A stretch of DNA of 64,000 nucleotides from Eggerthellaceae bacterium (GCA_022791455.1 JAAVZC010000008.1:1-64000), one strand, 5' to 3'; positions 27,001 to 35,456 are shown, counted from the stretch's first letter. Made by a program: numbers and translations. The notes: generated by a model not told the origin, from the letters alone.

Positions 27001-27079
27001 CGACGGCACCCCCATCATCCACACGTCCGACGACCCGCGCCTGAAAGAATGGCTGCCCACCTACGAGGGGAGGGAGTAG
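24005..27079 (+). CDS. Tat-exported molybdopterin oxidoreductase, catalytic subunit (DMSO reductase family)
   Basis: A 1024-residue enzyme. The Tat signal RRTFLKTAA (residues 8-16) is followed by a hydrophobic stretch and ALAED. The N-terminal 4Fe-4S site uses C53, C56 and C61, plus C88 or C89. The body has the bis-MGD family layout (SWDEAMETIISNF; VDPRMANMGKEADNW; HPQTDGALALAW; then the C-terminal dinucleotide-binding domain with PLTVTTGRR and EHTWWYP). ATG 24005 follows GAAGGAGG. It is followed four bases later by an Fe-S subunit gene, and no membrane anchor subunit is seen. Eggerthellaceae use relatives of this enzyme for catechol dehydroxylation. The substrate here cannot be read from the sequence alone. 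Confidence 0.85.
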   Translation: MGSLTCTRRTFLKTAAITGAAAAAFGASATVALAEDTYPVVSGQDTVEVKTCCRGCGKMECGVKVIVKDGRAIRIEGDEGAFQSMGNCCTKSQSSVQAAYHPDRLHYPMKRTNPKGEEPGWQRISWDEAMETIISNFMEIKGKYGGEAIACQVGTSRIWCMHSESILKNMLETPNNIEAWQICKGPRHFATTMVSQFAMSWMETITRPRVYVQWGGASELSNYDDSCRTTVDVASRADYHISVDPRMANMGKEADNWQNLHPQTDGALALAWTNVIIEKKLYDELYVKKWTNAPFLVCEDLDAEWMAANSFPTVRTDGSYWDVHTHLLKECDIVEGGSPYKFLVYDNNWEALKADGVEHQYGAFTWFNADQEGRIDETGGFWEGENYSTTKAYEGRDAAQDNLLPGQVQGWVPDLMPFDPAIDPAIEGEFEITLKDGRTVKVKPVWEHYKARAAEFDLATTEEITGIPAAQIEEAATVYGTRLDPSTGYGNGGIQYMLATEHGCNAILNCRALDNLVGITGNMDTPGGHRGPTLVPIDGDLQGFSAWAPGASTPPAEVNLKQIGIEKFPLLGWWQYWCDGPSIYETMVSSDPYPVRALWNESGNFMAFANTTVAWEGLLSLDFYVDLNLWHTPSTDAADVILPVAHWIELNSPRASQGSAGAMGATVKCVQPPAEAKYDPEIVMDLARRMNWKWTDEPGNEWPDIQWQLDDSIKLFSDDEWLNVEWTVENGQIVKKEFKGKPLSEITPKYTWDEYVAEFQKNGWWQAKEVDPKQWGTYRRYQTGGLRSRDRVWARLDYTAGNGIGDWKPGWFTPTMKQELWSTVMESHYPDNPEWFLPNWFPAPHDRQAEPERAEEYPLTVTTGRRIPVYFHSEHRQLPWCRELWPVPRVEINPETAAEYGIEQGDWVWIETEWGKIREVADLYYGVAKNVINCEHTWWYPELSQDAGHGFQLSAVNQLIDNRAQDPHSGTSNLRGYLAKIYKATPENSPFGNPVPCASDGTPIIHTSDDPRLKEWLPTYEGRE

Positions 27080-27082
27080 ATT

Positions 27083-27706
27083 ATGAGCAAGGCTATCATC
27101 ACCGACCTCAACCGTTGCGTGGGGTGCCTGGCCTGCAGCGTCGCCTGCAAGGCCGTGAACAGCGTGCCCATCGGCAGCTACTGGAACAAGGTGGTGCGCG
27201 TGGGACCCAACCCCATCCCCGGCGGATCGGGCCAGTTCCCCGACGTGTACATGTACTTCCTGACCGTCAGCTGCCAGCACTGCGAGAACCCCGAGTGCGT
27301 GCACGTGTGCCCCACCGCCGCCTCCCACAAGGTGGCCGACGGCTCCATCCAGATCGACAAGGAGAAGTGCATCGGCTGTCAGTTCTGCGTGATGGCGTGC
27401 CCCTACGGCGTGCGCTACCTGAACGAGGAAGAGCGCGTTGTTGAGAAGTGCACCCTTTGCGAGCAGAAGCTGCAGCAAGGCGAGCTTCCCCAGTGCGTCA
27501 GCCAGTGCGGCGGCAACGCCCGCTGGGTGGGCGACACCGAGGAGGGCCTGGAGTCCTACGTGGGCACCTACGACCCGCTGGGCAACCAGCGCCGCCTGGT
27601 AGATTTCGCCGAGCCCTTCACTGAAGCGGACATCTACCACCTGCCCGATGTAGGCAACAAGCCCGGCTTCTCCTACATCCTCCGCGGCCAGCAATGGCAA
27701 GGCTAA
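27083..27706 (+). CDS. Molybdoenzyme Fe-S electron-transfer subunit (DmsB/PhsB type)
   Basis: A 207-residue protein with cysteine groups for four 4Fe-4S clusters: CVGCLACSVACK (about residues 12-23), CQHCENPECVHVCP (about 64-77), CIGCQFCVMACPYGV (about 97-111) and CTLCEQ ... QCVSQCGG (about 124-146). No signal peptide is present; partners of this type ride with the catalytic subunit through the Tat system. Its ATG is four bases after the catalytic gene stop codon. The expected third, membrane quinol-oxidising subunit (DmsC/NrfD) is not encoded nearby. Confidence 0.92.
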   Translation: MSKAIITDLNRCVGCLACSVACKAVNSVPIGSYWNKVVRVGPNPIPGGSGQFPDVYMYFLTVSCQHCENPECVHVCPTAASHKVADGSIQIDKEKCIGCQFCVMACPYGVRYLNEEERVVEKCTLCEQKLQQGELPQCVSQCGGNARWVGDTEEGLESYVGTYDPLGNQRRLVDFAEPFTEADIYHLPDVGNKPGFSYILRGQQWQG

Positions 27707-27758
27707 GCATTTGCAGCTTGCAATAACCCTTCCGGCCCGATCCGAGCGGACAATAAGA

Positions 27759-27785
27759 AAGGGGGCTCCAATGCGGAACCCCCTT
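27759..27785. terminator. Probable bidirectional terminator between convergent operons
   Basis: Arms AAGGGGGCTCC (27759-27769) and GGAACCCCCTT (27775-27785) pair with a single C-A mismatch around a 5-base loop. It sits between the plus-strand Fe-S subunit gene and the minus-strand gadB. Confidence 0.7.
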
Positions 27786-27814
27786 CTGGTGCGTTAGGCT
27801 AAATCAACGAGCGA

Positions 27815-29257
27815 TTAGCGGCCGCTGTGATCGAAGGACTTGTTGGAGATGTTGGTGTCCTGGGCGCCGATGATGGAGGCGTTGTCCAGGTTCTTGATCT
27901 CGGTTGCCATATCCTTCAGGAACTTGTCGGCCATGGCCATGGACAGGTCAGCACGAGTCACGATACGCTGACAGGTGACGTCTTCCATGTTCGCCGGCAG
28001 CGGGTAGGCAGGAATCTGCCAGCCATGCATGCGCAGACGATCGTCCAGGTCGTACAGAGTCCACTTCTTGCCAGCGGCGGGGTCCAGGCTCCAGCAGAGG
28101 ATCGGGATCTCGGTGGCCTCTTCGTACATGATGAAGATGCCCATCTTCTTGATGCCCTCTACCAGGTGATGCGCCACGTCCATGGTGCGCATCTGGATTT
28201 CCTTGTAGCCCTCGAAGCCATTGCGCATGAACACGTAGTACTGGCCGATGATCTGAGAAGCGGAGCGGCTGAAGTTAATAGCCATGGTGGCCTCTTGGCC
28301 GCCCAGGTAGCTCACCCAGAAGATCAGATCCTCAGGCAGGGCTTCCTTGCTGCGCCAGGTGACCCAGCCAATGCCAGGGTAAACCAGGCCGTACTTGTGG
28401 CCGGAAGCGCTGATGGACCAAACGTTGGGCAGACGGTAGTCCCACTTGAGGTCAGGCTCGATGAACGGGGCAACAAAGCCGCCGGAAGCAGCGTCCACAT
28501 GGATGCGGACAGGCATGTTGGTGGTCTTGTTGTACTCGGTCAACGCGGCGTCGATGCCCTTGATGTCGTCGTAACGGCCGGTGTAGGTGATGCCCAGCAG
28601 GCAGACAACGCAGATAGTGTGGTCGTCAACGTACTTCATGCACTCTTCAGGAGTCATATACAGATGGTCGGCGTCCATAGGCACTTCGCGCATCTCAATG
28701 TCCCAATAGCGGCAGAACTTCTCCCAGCATACCTGGTAGCCAGAGGTGATGACCAGGTTCGGGCGGTGCGAAGAGTAAATGTCGATGCCGGCAGCCTTCG
28801 CCAGGGCCTTCCAGCGGAACAGAGCCGCCAGGCCGCCCAGCATGCAGGCCTCGGAAGAGCCGACGGTGGAGGTGCCCATGGGCTCCTCGTCCTGGTTGGC
28901 GTTCCACAGGTTCTGGATGATCTTCACGCAGCGGTTCTCGAGGTCGGCCGTCATCGGGTACTCGTCCTTGTCGATGGCGTTCTTGTCGAGGGTTTCCTTC
29001 ATCAGCTCAGTGGCCTCGGGCTCCATGTAGGTTTGCACGAAGGTGCACAGGTTCTGATGGGCGTTGCCCTCGGTGCCGATGTACTCGCGGATGATTTCGC
29101 TGGCAATGCGCGGCTCGATGGGGTCGTGGTTCAACTTGGTCTCCGGCATCTCGGCATCGGATGCGTAGGAGCCAAAGATCGGGCTGAGATACTGCGTTTG
29201 AGCATCCATCTCGGCCAGTTCTTCAGTGGAGACCAGCTTGACGTCTTTGTCGGTCAT
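27815..29257 (-). CDS. gadB: Glutamate decarboxylase
   Basis: A PLP enzyme that converts glutamate to GABA and CO2 with consumption of a proton. The 480-residue length is close to that of bacterial GadB (about 465). The PLP lysine is in SASGHKYG (about residue 280), the cofactor segment is HVDAASGGF (about 236-244), and GTSTVGSSEACM (about 121-132) is diagnostic. ATG 29257 (MTDKDVKL) follows AAGGAAG with a 7-base gap; an in-frame TTG at 29275 is less likely. The antiporter gene gadC lies 35 bases upstream on the same strand, so the pair forms an acid-resistance and GABA-export unit. Confidence 0.95.
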   Translation of the reverse strand: MTDKDVKLVSTEELAEMDAQTQYLSPIFGSYASDAEMPETKLNHDPIEPRIASEIIREYIGTEGNAHQNLCTFVQTYMEPEATELMKETLDKNAIDKDEYPMTADLENRCVKIIQNLWNANQDEEPMGTSTVGSSEACMLGGLAALFRWKALAKAAGIDIYSSHRPNLVITSGYQVCWEKFCRYWDIEMREVPMDADHLYMTPEECMKYVDDHTICVVCLLGITYTGRYDDIKGIDAALTEYNKTTNMPVRIHVDAASGGFVAPFIEPDLKWDYRLPNVWSISASGHKYGLVYPGIGWVTWRSKEALPEDLIFWVSYLGGQEATMAINFSRSASQIIGQYYVFMRNGFEGYKEIQMRTMDVAHHLVEGIKKMGIFIMYEEATEIPILCWSLDPAAGKKWTLYDLDDRLRMHGWQIPAYPLPANMEDVTCQRIVTRADLSMAMADKFLKDMATEIKNLDNASIIGAQDTNISNKSFDHSGR

Positions 29258-29292
29258 TTTGTTGCTTCCTTTCAATCGGTAGAGCGTTTCAG

Positions 29293-30873
29293 CTATGCAA
29301 CATGGTGCGCAGAGCGGCCGGTATGGGCGGTAGGCTTCGTATCAGTCGGCTTCTGTGCCTTCTTCACCGTGCCGTCCCAATGGTGGCGCAGCCCGTAAAT
29401 GACGAACGGAATGGCAACCGAAACGGCCCAACAAACGACAAGGGTTATCACGTAGACCACGTTGGCCTGCGCCGACAGCTCACTTGACGGGAAGAACGAG
29501 ATAACGAGGGCGAACAGGGTCACAGCCAGGCCAATGCCGGCCATGATGCACTTGCCCACGGTGCTGTGGCCAAACACGTTGAACACGCGGGGGAGGTCCT
29601 TGCGCTTCAGGGCCAGCACGAAGTAGGCCAGGAAGAACAGGACGTAACCCACCAGGTAGATGACAACGGTCAGGCCAACGGCGGTCAGGTATGCCACCGA
29701 AGAGCTGGAGCCGCCGGAGAGGGCCATAGACCCGCACAGCACGGCGTCCCAGATGGTGACGATGATGCCTTGGATGACAACGGTCTTGACGCTTACGCCA
29801 TGCTTGTTGGTCTTGGCGAAAGACTTCGGGATGATGCCGTCTTCAGCAGTGGCAAGCAGCGCGCGAGACGGGCCGACGATCCAGGAAGAGATCTCGGCGA
29901 GCACGCCAGCGGCCAGCAGGAACGCCACCACGTATACCAGCCAACCGGCATGGAAGTGGGCGTCGAAGATGGCGGCGAACGCGGCAATGACGCCAACGCT
30001 CATGTTGCCTTCGAGGGTCTCCAGGGGAATGGTCATGGCTACGGCCATGCCGCCCAAGGTGTCCAACACGATGGTGAGGATGCAGAGCACGATCATCACG
30101 AGCGGATAGGTGCGACCGGGGTTCTTCAGCTCGTTCACGTGGCTGGCCGAAGCCTCAACGCCGGCGAATGCCAGGATGAACGATGCGAAGATGACCAGCG
30201 TGCCGGTCTTCGTGAAGTCCGGAATGTAGCTGGCGGTGGCAAGATCGATTTGGGATACGCCGCCGGTGACCAGGTAGGCAACGAGGCCTACCAGCAGAAT
30301 GACGGCCGGTACCAGCACGCCGCCGAAGAAGCCGATCTTGGCGATGCGGGCGGTGAGCTTGGTGCCTCCCAGTTGAGTAAGGGTCAGGGCCCAAACGATG
30401 ATGGCGACGCCGATGAACATAACGAGCGGGTTGTTATACAGGGCGTCCCACCCTACCAGGTAAGAGATAGCCGCCAGGACGAAGAACGCCATGGTGACGA
30501 ATCCTACGGTAATTTGGAACCATTGATAGAACAGAGCTGCAAAGCCCCAGCGCTTGCCCAGGGTGTTTCCCACCCAGGCGAAGATGCCGCCGCTTTGCCA
30601 GCCTTTGACAGTGGCCATTTCCGCTGCGCACAGCGCTACTGGTAAGAACCAGAAGACGCCGCCCAGGATCAAGAAGAAGATAAGATGCATGCCCGAAGAT
30701 GCAAAGTTCGGGTACGCATATACCGTCATGACCATAGAGGCAGTGATAGCGAAGAAGCCGAAGAAGCCCAGGGTCTTCGCCGCAGATGCCGCAGGGGAAG
30801 CGGAGGTCTTTTGCGTGGCCGTTGTGGCTGCAGGCTGCACGCTTGACGCAGACGTTTCTTGAGATGCGCTCAT
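29293..30873 (-). CDS. gadC: Glutamate:GABA antiporter
   Basis: A 526-residue APC-superfamily transporter with about twelve hydrophobic segments. After a Ser/Ala/Thr-rich cytoplasmic head (1-32), the first helix reads GFFGFFAITASMVMTVYAYP, as in GadC and related amino-acid antiporters. WQSGGIFAWVGNTLG (about 92-106) matches the second conserved region. ATG 30873 follows AAAGGAG. It is the promoter-proximal gene of the gadC-gadB pair. Exchange of external glutamate for GABA is inferred from the neighbour. Confidence 0.9.
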   Translation of the reverse strand: MSASQETSASSVQPAATTATQKTSASPAASAAKTLGFFGFFAITASMVMTVYAYPNFASSGMHLIFFLILGGVFWFLPVALCAAEMATVKGWQSGGIFAWVGNTLGKRWGFAALFYQWFQITVGFVTMAFFVLAAISYLVGWDALYNNPLVMFIGVAIIVWALTLTQLGGTKLTARIAKIGFFGGVLVPAVILLVGLVAYLVTGGVSQIDLATASYIPDFTKTGTLVIFASFILAFAGVEASASHVNELKNPGRTYPLVMIVLCILTIVLDTLGGMAVAMTIPLETLEGNMSVGVIAAFAAIFDAHFHAGWLVYVVAFLLAAGVLAEISSWIVGPSRALLATAEDGIIPKSFAKTNKHGVSVKTVVIQGIIVTIWDAVLCGSMALSGGSSSSVAYLTAVGLTVVIYLVGYVLFFLAYFVLALKRKDLPRVFNVFGHSTVGKCIMAGIGLAVTLFALVISFFPSSELSAQANVVYVITLVVCWAVSVAIPFVIYGLRHHWDGTVKKAQKPTDTKPTAHTGRSAHHVA

Positions 30874-31169
30874 GATCTGCTCCTTTCTTTGTCAGGTGAA
30901 AGGATGCGTGCCCGCTGCACAACGTCCCAACACGATTGCCAACAACCGCAATGTACGCTCCTGGAGTCGACTCTAGCGGCCGCTTTTCAAGCCCGTTGCC
31001 GCAACACCGCCCATCCGTTGCCCCCGCGTAATACCCAAGTAATTCACTCATCTTTCGTTGGTGGGATGGGATTTTTGGCGGTGTTTGGGGGTGACGGGTT
31101 GTGGGCGCGTGGTTTGCGGTACAGTTGGGTTCCTTATGCAGAAATGGGATGGGCTGGCGAGGAGCGTTC
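30874..31169. other. Divergent intergenic region between gadC and the ABC operon
   Basis: This 296-bp gap must hold the gadC promoter (minus strand) and that of the ABC transporter (plus strand). A TACAGT at 31120-31125 may be a -10 element for the latter, with TTGTGG 15 bases upstream, which is short spacing. No repeat element, hairpin of note or convincing gene was seen. Confidence 0.4.
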
Positions 31170-31871
31170 ATGGCTTTTGTGCAGTTTGAGGATGTGAGCA
31201 AGGTTTACCGCACCGGCGAGGTGGAGGTGGCGGCCGTGCGCGGCATGTCGCTGGCCATCGAGCAGGGGGAGTTCGTGGTGGTTGTGGGTCCCTCGGGCGC
31301 CGGCAAGACCACCTTCCTCAACATCCTCGGTGGCATGGATTCGCCCACCACGGGCCGGGTGCTGCTTGACGGCAAGGACATCTCGCGCGCTTCCGAGAAA
31401 GAGCTCACCCTCTACCGCCGCCACGACATTGGCTTCGTGTTCCAGTTCTACAACCTGGTGCCCAACTTGACGGCGAAGGAAAACGTGGAGCTGGCGGCGC
31501 AGATTTGCGAGAACCCGCTGGACGCGCTCGAGGCGCTCGCTCTGGTGGGGCTGGAGCATCGGGCCCAGAACTTCCCGGCGCAGCTTTCCGGTGGCGAACA
31601 GCAGCGGGTGGCTATAGCCCGCGCGCTGGCGAAAAACCCCAAACTGCTGCTGTGCGACGAGCCCACCGGCGCCCTGGACTACGAAACCGGCAAAGCCATC
31701 TTAGGGCTGCTGCAGGAGATGTGCGCGAAAACGGGGAAGACGGTGGTGATGGTGACCCACAACGCCGCCTTCTGCGGCATTGCCGACCGGGTCATCCACG
31801 TGCGCGAGGGCCGCGCCGACGCCGTAGAACTGAACGAGCACCCGCTGCCCGCCAGCGTGCTGGAGTGGTAG
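31170..31871 (+). CDS. ABC transporter ATP-binding protein (LolD/MacB/FtsE type)
   Basis: A 233-residue ATPase with Walker A GPSGAGKT (about residues 41-48), the signature LSGGEQQR (about 140-147), Walker [13 protein letters not shown] (about 160-171) and the H-loop MVTHN. The pattern [18 protein letters not shown] is typical of the ATPases that partner FtsX-type permeases. ATG 31170 follows GAGGAG. The permease with a long extracellular coiled coil is encoded directly downstream. Such pairs usually act by mechanotransmission on envelope substrates rather than by classical import. Confidence 0.93.
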   Translation: MAFVQFEDVSKVYRTGEVEVAAVRGMSLAIEQGEFVVVVGPSGAGKTTFLNILGGMDSPTTGRVLLDGKDISRASEKELTLYRRHDIGFVFQFYNLVPNLTAKENVELAAQICENPLDALEALALVGLEHRAQNFPAQLSGGEQQRVAIARALAKNPKLLLCDEPTGALDYETGKAILGLLQEMCAKTGKTVVMVTHNAAFCGIADRVIHVREGRADAVELNEHPLPASVLEW

Positions 31872-31878
31872 GGCGAAG

Positions 31879-32025
31879 ATGGCGGAATTTCAGCTCAATC
31901 CCAACGAATTCAAGGCAGAGGCCTGCACCGCCTCTGCTGACTGCTCGCGCGTGACGCCGTGGGCCCACGGCCGGGGCCGGGGCGTTGCCGCCGTGCCTGC
32001 GGAAGGCTGGCGTGTAGCGGCGTGA
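31879..32025 (+). CDS. Small ORF of 48 codons between the ABC ATPase and its permease (doubtful)
   Basis: ATG 31879 opens a 48-codon frame (MAEFQLNPNEFKAEAC ...) ending in a TGA whose first base follows the G of the GTG start proposed for the permease at 32022 (GTGA). It begins 7 bases after the ATPase stop codon, behind GGGCGAAG. Its only support is position and the stop-start overlap. The sequence is not recognisable and could be a chance frame that serves only to carry ribosomes to the permease. Confidence 0.3.
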   Translation: MAEFQLNPNEFKAEACTASADCSRVTPWAHGRGRGVAAVPAEGWRVAA

Positions 32026-35000
32026 AAGCGGCGGGGAAGGACATAGCGCGCACCGTACGAACGTCCCTGGGGCGGTTCGTGGCCATTGCTGCCATTGTGG
32101 CGCTGGGCACCGGCTTCTACGCCGGGCTGCGCGCGACTCCCGACGACATGAACACCGCCGCCGACATCTATTACGACCAGAGCAACCTGATGGACATCCG
32201 CGTGGTCTCCACCATGGGGCTCACCGACGCCGACATCGACGCGCTGGCGAAGGTGGAGGGCGTGGCGCGGGCGGAAGGCGCCTACGAGGCCGACGTCATG
32301 ACCACCATCGGCAGCGAACAGTACGCCATGCGGGTGCACTCGCTGCCGGGCAACGGCGACGACTCCCTGAACCGCATCAGTCTGGCTTCCGGCCGCTGGC
32401 CCAGTGCGCCGGGGGAGTGCGTCATCTCCGCCGACCGGGTGATGAACAAGCCGGTGGAAGAGGGGGAGGCGCTCCACATCGACGAAGGCGCCACAAACCT
32501 GGAGGACGTGCTGGCGCGCACCGACTTCACCATCGTGGGCTTCGTCCACTCGCCCTACTACGTGACCTCGGCCTCGCTGGGGTCCACCGTGCTCGGCTCC
32601 GGCGAGCTGGACCAGTATATGTATATATTAGAAGAGGATTTCGCCGCCGACCTACCCTTCACAGAGGCGTTCGTGGAGGTGGCGGGCGCGAAGGAGCTGC
32701 GCAGCGGCTCGGAGGCGTACCTCGACAAGGTGGACGAAGTGGCGCGGCGCATCGAGGCCATTGCCCCGGAACGCGAGCAGGCGCGCCTTGCGGAAATTAA
32801 GGCGGAGGCGCAGCAGACTCTCGACGACGAACGAGCCACCTACCAGAAGGAGCGCGCGGACGCGGAGGCGAAGCTGGCTGATGCCGAAAAGCAGCTGAAC
32901 GACAGCCGCGCCCAGCTGGAGGATGCCGAGAAAGAACTGGATTCCGCACAGGCCACCATCACGAGCAGCGAGGCGGAGATCGCAAGCGGCAAGAGCCAGC
33001 TGAACAGCGGAAAGAACCAGCTGAGCACCCAGCGGGCGGAAGCGCAGGAGAAGTTCGCGGAAGCAGAGAGTCAGCTTGACGCCCAGCAGGAAAAGCTGGA
33101 AGAGGGGCGGGCCCAGGCAGCCGCCGGGCGCGAGCAGCTGGAGCAGCAACGGGGAGCGCTGGAACAGGCGCTGGCCCAAAAGCCGCAGATGCAAGAGCAG
33201 TTGTCCCAGGTGGAGGGGCAGCTCGCCACGCCGGGGCTGCCGGAGGAGATGCGCGCGCAGCTAGAAGCCACGCGCGACCAGCTGCAGGAGGCCATCGCCC
33301 AAATTGACCAATCCCAAGCGGCGTTCGAAGCGGCGGAACAGCAGCTGCTGGAATCCGAGCGCCAGCTGGAAGCGGGCGCCGCGCAGCTGGAAGCGGGCCG
33401 TCAAGAGCTGGCGAACCAAAAAGCCCAGGCCGAAGCTCAGATGGAGGCCGCCGAGAAGCGGCTGCAGTCGGCGGAGGCCCAGGTGCGCTCCGGCGAGCAG
33501 CAGCTGGCCGACGGCCGCAGCGAGTACGAAGACGGCAAGGCGCAGCTGGCCGACGGCCAGCAGAAGCTGGCGGAGGGCCAGGCGGAATACGACGCCCAGA
33601 AGGCGGACGCCGAGGCGCAGTTCGCCGAAGCCGAGCAAAAGCTGGCCGACGCCCAAGCGGACATCGACGCCCTGGAGCCGCCGGAGTGGCTGGTGATGGA
33701 CCGCACCAAGAACGTGGGCGTGGTGTCGTTCGAGTCCGACGCCGAGCGCATCGATAACATTGCGCAACTGTTCCCACTCATCTTCTTCCTGGTGGCGGCG
33801 CTGGTGGCGCTCACCACCATGACCCGCATGGTGGAGGAGGACCGCACCCTTATCGGCACCTACAAGGCGCTGGGCTACAGCCCCGCCGCCATCAGTCGCA
33901 AGTACCTGTTCTACGGCGCCGCCGCCTCGGTGGTGGGCAGCGCCATCGGCATCGCCATCCTCTCGTTCGTGCTGCCCTGGGTGGTGATGGAGGCCTACGC
34001 CATCATCTACTATGTGCCGCTGCAGGGCCTCTCCATCATCTGGCCCCTGGCGCTGGCATCGGGCGGTGTGGGCATTGCCATCACGCTCGCGGCCACCTGG
34101 GCGGCGCTGGCGGCCACGCTGCGCGAGAAGCCCTCGGCCCTCATGCTGCCGCGCGCCCCGAAAGCTGGCAAGCGCATTCTGCTGGAGCGCGTCCGCCCCA
34201 TCTGGCGCCGGCTCAGCTTCTCGTGGAAAGTGACCTTCCGAAACCTTCTGCGCTACAAGAAGCGCTTCTTCATGACCGTGGTGGGCATCGGCGGTTGCAC
34301 GGCGCTGCTGCTGACGGGCCTGGGGCTGCACGACGCCATCAACGACATCATCGACAAGCAGTTCGGCCCCATCACCGGCTACAGTGCCATCGTCGACCAG
34401 GACGAAGACGCCACCGAAGAGGCGAAGCAGCAAGAAATGGAAATCCTGGCTGGCCCCGCCGTGGCCGCCTACACCGAGGCGCAGTCCACCTCGCTTCTGG
34501 CGCTGGGGGAGGACGGGACGGAAGTGCGCACCGTGCTGGTAGTGCCCCAAGACTCCGCCGCGTTCGGCGAGCTGTGGCACCTGCGCACCCGAACGGGCCA
34601 GGAGCCCATTAGCCTGGCGGATTCGGGCTGTGTGCTCACCGAGAAGGCGGCGACCCTGCTGGGGGTGCAGGTGGGAGACAGCGTCACCTTCGCCGAGCAA
34701 GACCAGATGGGCAACGCCTCCAGCACCCGCGTCACCGTGCCGCTGGCGGCCATCGCCGAGAACTACGTGGGCAACTACGCCTTCATGACCCCCGCCGCCT
34801 ACGAGCGGGCCTTCGGCGCCGCGCCCAGCTACCGCACCGCCTACGTGGTGCTGGCGGACCCGGAAGCCGACCGCACCCCCTTCACCGAGCAGCTGCGCGA
34901 CAGCGGGGCGGTGGCCACCGTTTCCTACAACGACGAGGTCATCGACACCTATCGCTCTATGCTGCGCTCGGTGGACATGGTGGTGGTAGTGCTGGTGGTG

Positions 35001-35372
35001 GCCGCGGCGGCGCTGGCCTTCATCGTGCTGTACAACCTCACCAACATCAACATCACCGAGCGAGTGCGGGAAATCGCCACTCTGAAGGTGCTCGGCTTCA
35101 CCCGCCACGAGGTGGACAGCTACATCTTCCGCGAAATTGTCATCCTCTCCGCCATCGGCGCCGCGGTGGGTCTGGTGATGGGGGTGTTCCTGGAAGGCTT
35201 CGTGGCCGTTTCCGCCGAGGTGGACGCCGTTATGTTCGGCCGCGAAATCCACCTGCTCAGCTTCGCCGCCGCCTTCGTGCTGACCATGGTGTTCACGGTG
35301 CTCATCTCACTGTTCATGCGCCGCAAGCTTGATGGTGTGAATATGGTCGAATCGCTGAAGTCTATCGAGTAG
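32022..35372 (+). CDS. FtsX-like ABC permease with a roughly 300-residue extracellular coiled coil
   Basis: About 1116 residues from GTG 32022. A first membrane helix (about 18-38) is followed by an extracellular domain. A very regular Ala/Glu/Gln-rich coiled coil then spans about 250-551, broken once by a short Pro/Gly turn (GQLATPGLPEEMR). Three membrane helices with the FtsX core follow at about 580-690. A second extracellular domain covers about 760-960, and three last helices lie at about 985-1105. The upstream sequence could extend the frame to 31959, but that stretch looks non-coding. The protein resembles Gram-positive permeases that span the wall with a coil. The substrate is unknown. 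Confidence 0.82.
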   Translation: MKAAGKDIARTVRTSLGRFVAIAAIVALGTGFYAGLRATPDDMNTAADIYYDQSNLMDIRVVSTMGLTDADIDALAKVEGVARAEGAYEADVMTTIGSEQYAMRVHSLPGNGDDSLNRISLASGRWPSAPGECVISADRVMNKPVEEGEALHIDEGATNLEDVLARTDFTIVGFVHSPYYVTSASLGSTVLGSGELDQYMYILEEDFAADLPFTEAFVEVAGAKELRSGSEAYLDKVDEVARRIEAIAPEREQARLAEIKAEAQQTLDDERATYQKERADAEAKLADAEKQLNDSRAQLEDAEKELDSAQATITSSEAEIASGKSQLNSGKNQLSTQRAEAQEKFAEAESQLDAQQEKLEEGRAQAAAGREQLEQQRGALEQALAQKPQMQEQLSQVEGQLATPGLPEEMRAQLEATRDQLQEAIAQIDQSQAAFEAAEQQLLESERQLEAGAAQLEAGRQELANQKAQAEAQMEAAEKRLQSAEAQVRSGEQQLADGRSEYEDGKAQLADGQQKLAEGQAEYDAQKADAEAQFAEAEQKLADAQADIDALEPPEWLVMDRTKNVGVVSFESDAERIDNIAQLFPLIFFLVAALVALTTMTRMVEEDRTLIGTYKALGYSPAAISRKYLFYGAAASVVGSAIGIAILSFVLPWVVMEAYAIIYYVPLQGLSIIWPLALASGGVGIAITLAATWAALAATLREKPSALMLPRAPKAGKRILLERVRPIWRRLSFSWKVTFRNLLRYKKRFFMTVVGIGGCTALLLTGLGLHDAINDIIDKQFGPITGYSAIVDQDEDATEEAKQQEMEILAGPAVAAYTEAQSTSLLALGEDGTEVRTVLVVPQDSAAFGELWHLRTRTGQEPISLADSGCVLTEKAATLLGVQVGDSVTFAEQDQMGNASSTRVTVPLAAIAENYVGNYAFMTPAAYERAFGAAPSYRTAYVVLADPEADRTPFTEQLRDSGAVATVSYNDEVIDTYRSMLRSVDMVVVVLVVAAAALAFIVLYNLTNINITERVREIATLKVLGFTRHEVDSYIFREIVILSAIGAAVGLVMGVFLEGFVAVSAEVDAVMFGREIHLLSFAAAFVLTMVFTVLISLFMRRKLDGVNMVESLKSIE

Positions 35373-35456
35373 GGGCCATGTTTGCGCTAGAATGGCACGG
35401 ATAATCTGTTGCCGGGGCCGCTGTGGGCCCGCCCCCTATGAAGAGGAGACCAATCG

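Noticed and set aside
30966-30983. Polylinker-like run with adjacent SalI (GTCGAC) and NotI (GCGGCCGC) sites upstream of gadC
   Set aside because: The XbaI part is incomplete (TCTAGC, not TCTAGA), flanking sequence is ordinary for this genome, and no vector backbone is present. It is probably coincidence in GC-rich DNA.
30859-31197. Open frame of 112 codons across the gadC-ABC gap on the plus strand
   Set aside because: It overlaps both neighbours' starts, has no ribosome binding site, and its Cys/Arg/Ser-rich translation resembles no protein.
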